Below, piece after piece: positions 14,950-17,969 of a DNA stretch of 17,969 nucleotides. Source of the stretch: Polaromonas sp. (lineage in GTDB: Bacteria > Pseudomonadota > Gammaproteobacteria > Burkholderiales > Burkholderiaceae_C); contig JAJAYS010000092.1 in the NCBI GenBank assembly GCA_026786065.1, positions 1-17,969 of the forward strand, read 5' to 3'. Every line of letters starts with the position of its first letter. Position 1 is the stretch's first letter. Position numbers and translations under genes: made by a program. A model generated the notes under the pieces. The model was not told where the DNA came from, made no database searches, and saw only the letters and a program-made list of their open reading frames with translations.

Positions 14950-17900
14950 TTACATAATCACGTCGGCCGCGGTAATCGGCTTGTTGCCGTTGAGCTGCAC
15001 CTGGAAGTCGGCCAGCGCATCGCCGTTGACGTCGCCCTCGACCAGCGTGATACCACCCGCAATCGTGTAGCGCAGTTGCCCGGCCACCCCGCCGAAGGCG
15101 GAGGTTCCGATCAGCGTGAACGCCTGGTCTCCGGCCTGACCAGCCAGCGTGTTGGCGTCCAGTCCCGAAAAGTCCAGTTTGTCCACTCCAACGGTGAAGT
15201 CGGTGATGATGTCGCGCCGACCGGCACCGGCCAGCGAGTCGGCCAGCACAGCAAGCACAAAGGTGTCTGCGCCCGCACCGCCGGTCAACGTGTCCCGGCC
15301 CCCGCCGCCAACGATGCGGTCGTTGCCGTTGAAGCCGCGGATCACGTCATTGGATGCCAGACCAAAAATCTGGTCGTCCGCGATGCTGCCATTGATGGTT
15401 TCGGCCAAGGCGGTTCCGGTGATCGTGTTGAACTGGGCTGCCACAGCCGCAGCCGACACCATGGTTTCGGTCGCTGCCCCGCCCACGCTGTAGCTGGCTA
15501 CGACCCGCAACTGTTCGCCCCCTGTCACAGGAACGAAATTGGTACCGGTAGCCCCAGCGATGTTGTTCCAGACCAAGCTGCCGACGGCGGCCGATTGCCA
15601 CTGGTAGCTGATGGGTCCGATGGCACCATCGACGTCGCGCATGTTCTGGCTCACGCTGACCGTAAAGAGCAGCGCGGGTGTCAGGTTGCTCAGCGTTACT
15701 GCGCCTTGTGTGGGGTCGTTCACTGCTGCGAGGTTGAAGCTCTGTGTTGCCGCGATGCTGCCGCCCTGGCCATCAATCACGTTGTAATTCAGCGTCATCG
15801 TGCCGTTAAAATTAAGCGTGGGGTCGACCGTGAAATTGGTTCCATCGCTGGTGACCGTGCCTGCCGATGCAGTCAAGCCCGACACGCTCAGGATGGCACC
15901 CAGGTCCACATCGCTGAAGCCGGTCAGCAGGCTGGCCAGAGTGCGGGTGTAGAGGTTGTCTTCGATACCTGCGGTGAGCGTGGCCTGCGTGCCGCTTAAA
16001 ACCGGTGCATCGTTGGTGTTAACCACGGTCAGCACAAAGATGTCCGAGGCGCTGGCACCGGCCAGGTCGGTTGCGGTGACGCGCACGTTGAGGCTGCCGA
16101 CATTAGCATTGAGCGGCGTGCCGCTGAAGGCGCCGGTGAGCGCGCTAAAGCTCAGCCAGGCCGGCAGCGCTGTGCCGTCTGCCAGCAAGGCCGAGTAAGC
16201 CAGCGTGTCGCCCAGATCGACATCGGCAAAGGTGCCCGCTGGCAGCGCGAAGCTGAAGACCGCATCTTCAATGGCCGGCTGATCGAGCAGCGCGATGGCG
16301 ATGACCGGTGCATCGTTTACCGGCGCCACGCTATAAGTCTGGTTTGCAGCCAGCACGCCGCCGAGGCCATCGATGACGCTGTAAGTCAGCGTCATCGTGC
16401 CGTTGAAGTTGAGGTTCGGCGTGATGGTGAAGCTGCCGTCAGGGTTGTTGGTGACGGTGCCTGCCGATGCAGTCAAACCCGACACGCCCAGGATGGCGCC
16501 GACGTCCACATCGCTGAAGCCGGCCAGCAAGTCGGCGGCGGTGACGGTGTAGGCCACATCTTCGGTGCCTGCAACGAGCAGGGCCTGCGGGCCGGTCAAG
16601 GCCGGTGCATCGTTGACCGGGTTGACGGTGACGCTGACAACCTGCTGGGCGGTCAAATCACCGTCGGAGACGGTCACGGTGAAGCTGTCGCTGCCGTTGA
16701 AGTTCAGGGCCGGCGTGTAGGTCCAGGCGCCAGTGGCGGCATTGATAGCGACCGCACCATTGGTGGCTGCGCCAGCGGCGTAGGTCAGCAAAGCGCTATC
16801 GACATCGCTGCCTGCGGCCGTGCCGCTGACAGAGCTGTCTTCAGCCACCGTGGCGGCGGCTGTGGCGGCGATGACCGGTGCATCGTTTACCGGGTTGACG
16901 GTGACGCTGACAACCTGCTGGGCGGTCAAATCACCATCGGAGACGGTCACGATGAAGCTGTCGCTGCCGTTGAAGTTGGCGACAGGCGTGTAGGTCCAGG
17001 CGCCAGTGGCGGCATTGATGACGACCGCACCATTAGCGGCTGCGCCAGCGGTATAGGTCAGCAAAGCGCTATCGACATCGCTGCCTGCGGCCGTACCGCT
17101 GACAGAGCTTTCTTCAGCAACCGTGGCGGCAGCTGTGGCGGCGATGACCGGTGCGTCGTTGACCGGGTTGATCGTCACGTTGACAACCTGCTGGGCGGTC
17201 AAATCACCGTCGGAGACGGTCACGGTGAAGCTGTCGCTGCCGTTGAAGTTGGCGACAGGCGTGTAGGTCCAGGCGCCAGTGGCGGCATTGATCGCGACCG
17301 CACCATTGGCGGCTGCGCCAGCGGTGTAGGTCAGCAAAGCGCTGTCGACATCGCTGCCTACGGCGGTGCCGCTGGCTACGGTGTCTTCGCTCATCGTGAC
17401 GGCTGCGATTGCGGCAATGACCGGTGCATCGCTGACTGCCGTCAAGTTGTAGCTCTGGCTGGCCGCAATCGCGCCGCCGTTGCCATCGATGACGCTGTAG
17501 CTCAGGCTGACCGGACCGTTGAAGTTGGCTGCCTGAGTGATCGTGAAGCTGCCGTCAACATTAGTGGTGACGGTGCTCGCCGATGCAGTCAAACCCGACA
17601 CGCCCAAGATGGCGCCGACGTCCACATCGCTGAAGCCGGCCAGTAAGTCGGCGGCGGTGACGGTGTAGGCCACATCTTCGGTGCCTGCAGCGAGCAGGGC
17701 CTGCGTGCCGGTCAAGGCCGGTGCATCGTTGGTGTTGGCCACGGTCAGCACAAAGATGTCCGAGGCGCTGGCACCGGCCAGGTCGGTTGCGGTGACGCGC
17801 ACGTTGAGGCTGCCGACATTAGCATTGAGCGGCGTGCCGCTGAAAATGCCGGTGAGCGCGCTAAAGCTCAGCCAGGCCGGCAGCGCTGTGCCGTCTGCCA

Positions 17901-17969
17901 GCAAGGCCGAGTAAGCCAGCGTGTCGCCCAGATCGACATCGGCAAAGGTGCCCGCTGGCAGCGCGAAGC
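14950..17969 (-). CDS. RTX/cadherin-like repeat protein secreted by type I system (5' end outside window)
   Basis: About 1005 C-terminal residues are visible. The frame remains open to the window edge, so the N-terminus is missing. Reading N to C there are modules C2 (partial), D3, three V repeats, D2, C1 and D1. The C modules resemble dystroglycan/cadherin-type domains (FADVDLGDTLAYSALLADG), the V modules resemble VCBS/tandem-95 domains (FNGSDSFTVTVSDGD), and most module joints carry NDAP. An Ig-like segment (ISYQWQ...) follows, then five RTX-type nonapeptides (15253-15390, three with good GGxGxD character: GFNGNDRIV, GGGGRDTLT, GGAGADTFV) that bind calcium outside the cell. The last 100 residues resemble serralysin-type C-terminal secretion regions. 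It is the likely substrate of the adjacent ABC/HlyD/TolC set. A surface adhesin or biofilm protein is most likely, but an enzymatic domain upstream cannot be excluded. Confidence 0.9.
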   Translation of the reverse strand, partial: FALPAGTFADVDLGDTLAYSALLADGTALPAWLSFSALTGIFSGTPLNANVGSLNVRVTATDLAGASASDIFVLTVANTNDAPALTGTQALLAAGTEDVAYTVTAADLLAGFSDVDVGAILGVSGLTASASTVTTNVDGSFTITQAANFNGPVSLSYSVIDGNGGAIAASQSYNLTAVSDAPVIAAIAAVTMSEDTVASGTAVGSDVDSALLTYTAGAAANGAVAINAATGAWTYTPVANFNGSDSFTVTVSDGDLTAQQVVNVTINPVNDAPVIAATAAATVAEESSVSGTAAGSDVDSALLTYTAGAAANGAVVINAATGAWTYTPVANFNGSDSFIVTVSDGDLTAQQVVSVTVNPVNDAPVIAATAAATVAEDSSVSGTAAGSDVDSALLTYAAGAATNGAVAINAATGAWTYTPALNFNGSDSFTVTVSDGDLTAQQVVSVTVNPVNDAPALTGPQALLVAGTEDVAYTVTAADLLAGFSDVDVGAILGVSGLTASAGTVTNNPDGSFTITPNLNFNGTMTLTYSVIDGLGGVLAANQTYSVAPVNDAPVIAIALLDQPAIEDAVFSFALPAGTFADVDLGDTLAYSALLADGTALPAWLSFSALTGAFSGTPLNANVGSLNVRVTATDLAGASASDIFVLTVVNTNDAPVLSGTQATLTAGIEDNLYTRTLASLLTGFSDVDLGAILSVSGLTASAGTVTSDGTNFTVDPTLNFNGTMTLNYNVIDGQGGSIAATQSFNLAAVNDPTQGAVTLSNLTPALLFTVSVSQNMRDVDGAIGPISYQWQSAAVGSLVWNNIAGATGTNFVPVTGGEQLRVVASYSVGGAATETMVSAAAVAAQFNTITGTALAETINGSIADDQIFGLASNDVIRGFNGNDRIVGGGGRDTLTGGAGADTFVLAVLADSLAGAGRRDIITDFTVGVDKLDFSGLDANTLAGQAGDQAFTLIGTSAFGGVAGQLRYTIAGGITLVEGDVNGDALADFQVQLNGNKPITAADVIM
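15253..15390 (-). other. RTX calcium-binding nonapeptide block
   Basis: Five consecutive nine-residue units end the repeat part of the secreted protein: GSIADDQIF, GLASNDVIR, GFNGNDRIV, GGGGRDTLT and GGAGADTFV. The last three fit the GGxGxDxUx pattern closely enough to form a parallel beta-roll with calcium. The first two are degenerate. The block lies 100 residues before the C-terminus, the usual place just before the type I secretion signal. Confidence 0.85.
16003..16253. repeat. Long near-identical direct repeat, copy 1 (C1 module)
   Basis: About 250 bases here match 17719-17969 almost perfectly. I see three substitutions near the GGCG/AATG difference (about 16131-16134) and two near 16021-16022. 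The block encodes most of a cadherin-like module of the RTX protein. Such identity between distant modules points to recent duplication or gene conversion. Confidence 0.85.
16604..17422. repeat. Three tandem 273-base repeats (V modules)
   Basis: The boundaries marked by GGTGCATCGTT-like sequence (the NDAP codons on the - strand) fall at 16604, 16877, 17150 and 17423, giving an exact 273-base period (91 residues) three times. The copies differ only at scattered positions by eye. Each encodes one VCBS/cadherin-like domain of the RTX protein. Confidence 0.88.
17719..17969. repeat. Long near-identical direct repeat, copy 2 (C2 module, runs off the window)
   Basis: This is the partner of 16003-16253. 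The match is still perfect at the last base of the window, so the true repeat is probably longer and the complete N-terminal part of the protein likely contains further copies. Confidence 0.85.

Noticed and set aside
14719..15999. Long + strand open frame (426 codons) opposite the RTX and ABC genes
   Set aside because: It spans two real genes of the opposite strand, has no recognisable domain, and is of the kind high-GC codon bias produces. Similar antisense frames at 10367-11413, 12023-13039, 2438-3472 and 4878-5852 were rejected for the same reason.
16604..17422. Regular direct repeats that might suggest a CRISPR array
   Set aside because: The 273-base units are continuous coding sequence for 91-residue protein domains. 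There are no short repeats alternating with unique spacers.

Overview
The window looks like a chromosome segment of a high-GC betaproteobacterium, most likely a Burkholderiales of the Comamonadaceae type (Polaromonas/Rhodoferax/Acidovorax-like). I infer this from codon use, from the gene order of the fatty-acid cluster, and from the short palindromic repeats between genes. No database search was possible, so the taxon is an inference. I see no tRNA, rRNA, CRISPR array, prophage or classical insertion sequence.

Left part (1-10070, all + strand): an FAH-family hydrolase, a TetR regulator, then a beta-oxidation cluster resembling the FadN/FadA/FadE set of Bacillus. It holds an acyl-CoA dehydrogenase (step 1), a secreted DUF2147 protein, a FadN-type 3-hydroxyacyl-CoA dehydrogenase with a C-terminal enoyl-CoA hydratase domain (steps 2 and 3), a DUF559 nuclease-like gene, a thiolase (step 4), an enoyl-CoA isomerase-like crotonase for unsaturated substrates, and a PaaI-type hotdog thioesterase. 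Two members are broken as given: the dehydrogenase has an in-frame TAA near its middle, and the thioesterase has a one-base deletion near its 3' end. Either the cluster is decaying or the consensus contains errors.

Palindromic elements are scattered through this part. CCCTCTCCC/GGGAGAGGG elements lie before fadN and on both sides of the DUF559 gene. The latter apparently separate fadN from the thiolase and supply the ends of the DUF559 reading frame. A different two-hairpin element sits in frame inside the fadN coding sequence. A third family (AATACGGGCGTAA core) lies in the 3' flanks of the thiolase and thioesterase genes.

Right part (10274-17969, all - strand): a complete type I secretion operon read right to left. 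It consists of a large RTX/cadherin-like repeat protein whose N-terminus lies beyond the window, a PrtD-type ABC transporter, a HlyD-type adaptor and a TolC-type outer-membrane channel. The transported protein is built from three kinds of roughly 91-101-residue modules with very similar DNA copies, followed by calcium-binding nonapeptides and a C-terminal secretion region. A strong GC hairpin separates it from the transporter genes. The ABC protein carries proline where the H-loop histidine is expected.

The most unusual candidate system is the DUF559 gene with its flanking palindromes, which looks like a REP-associated nuclease cassette lodged in a fatty-acid operon.
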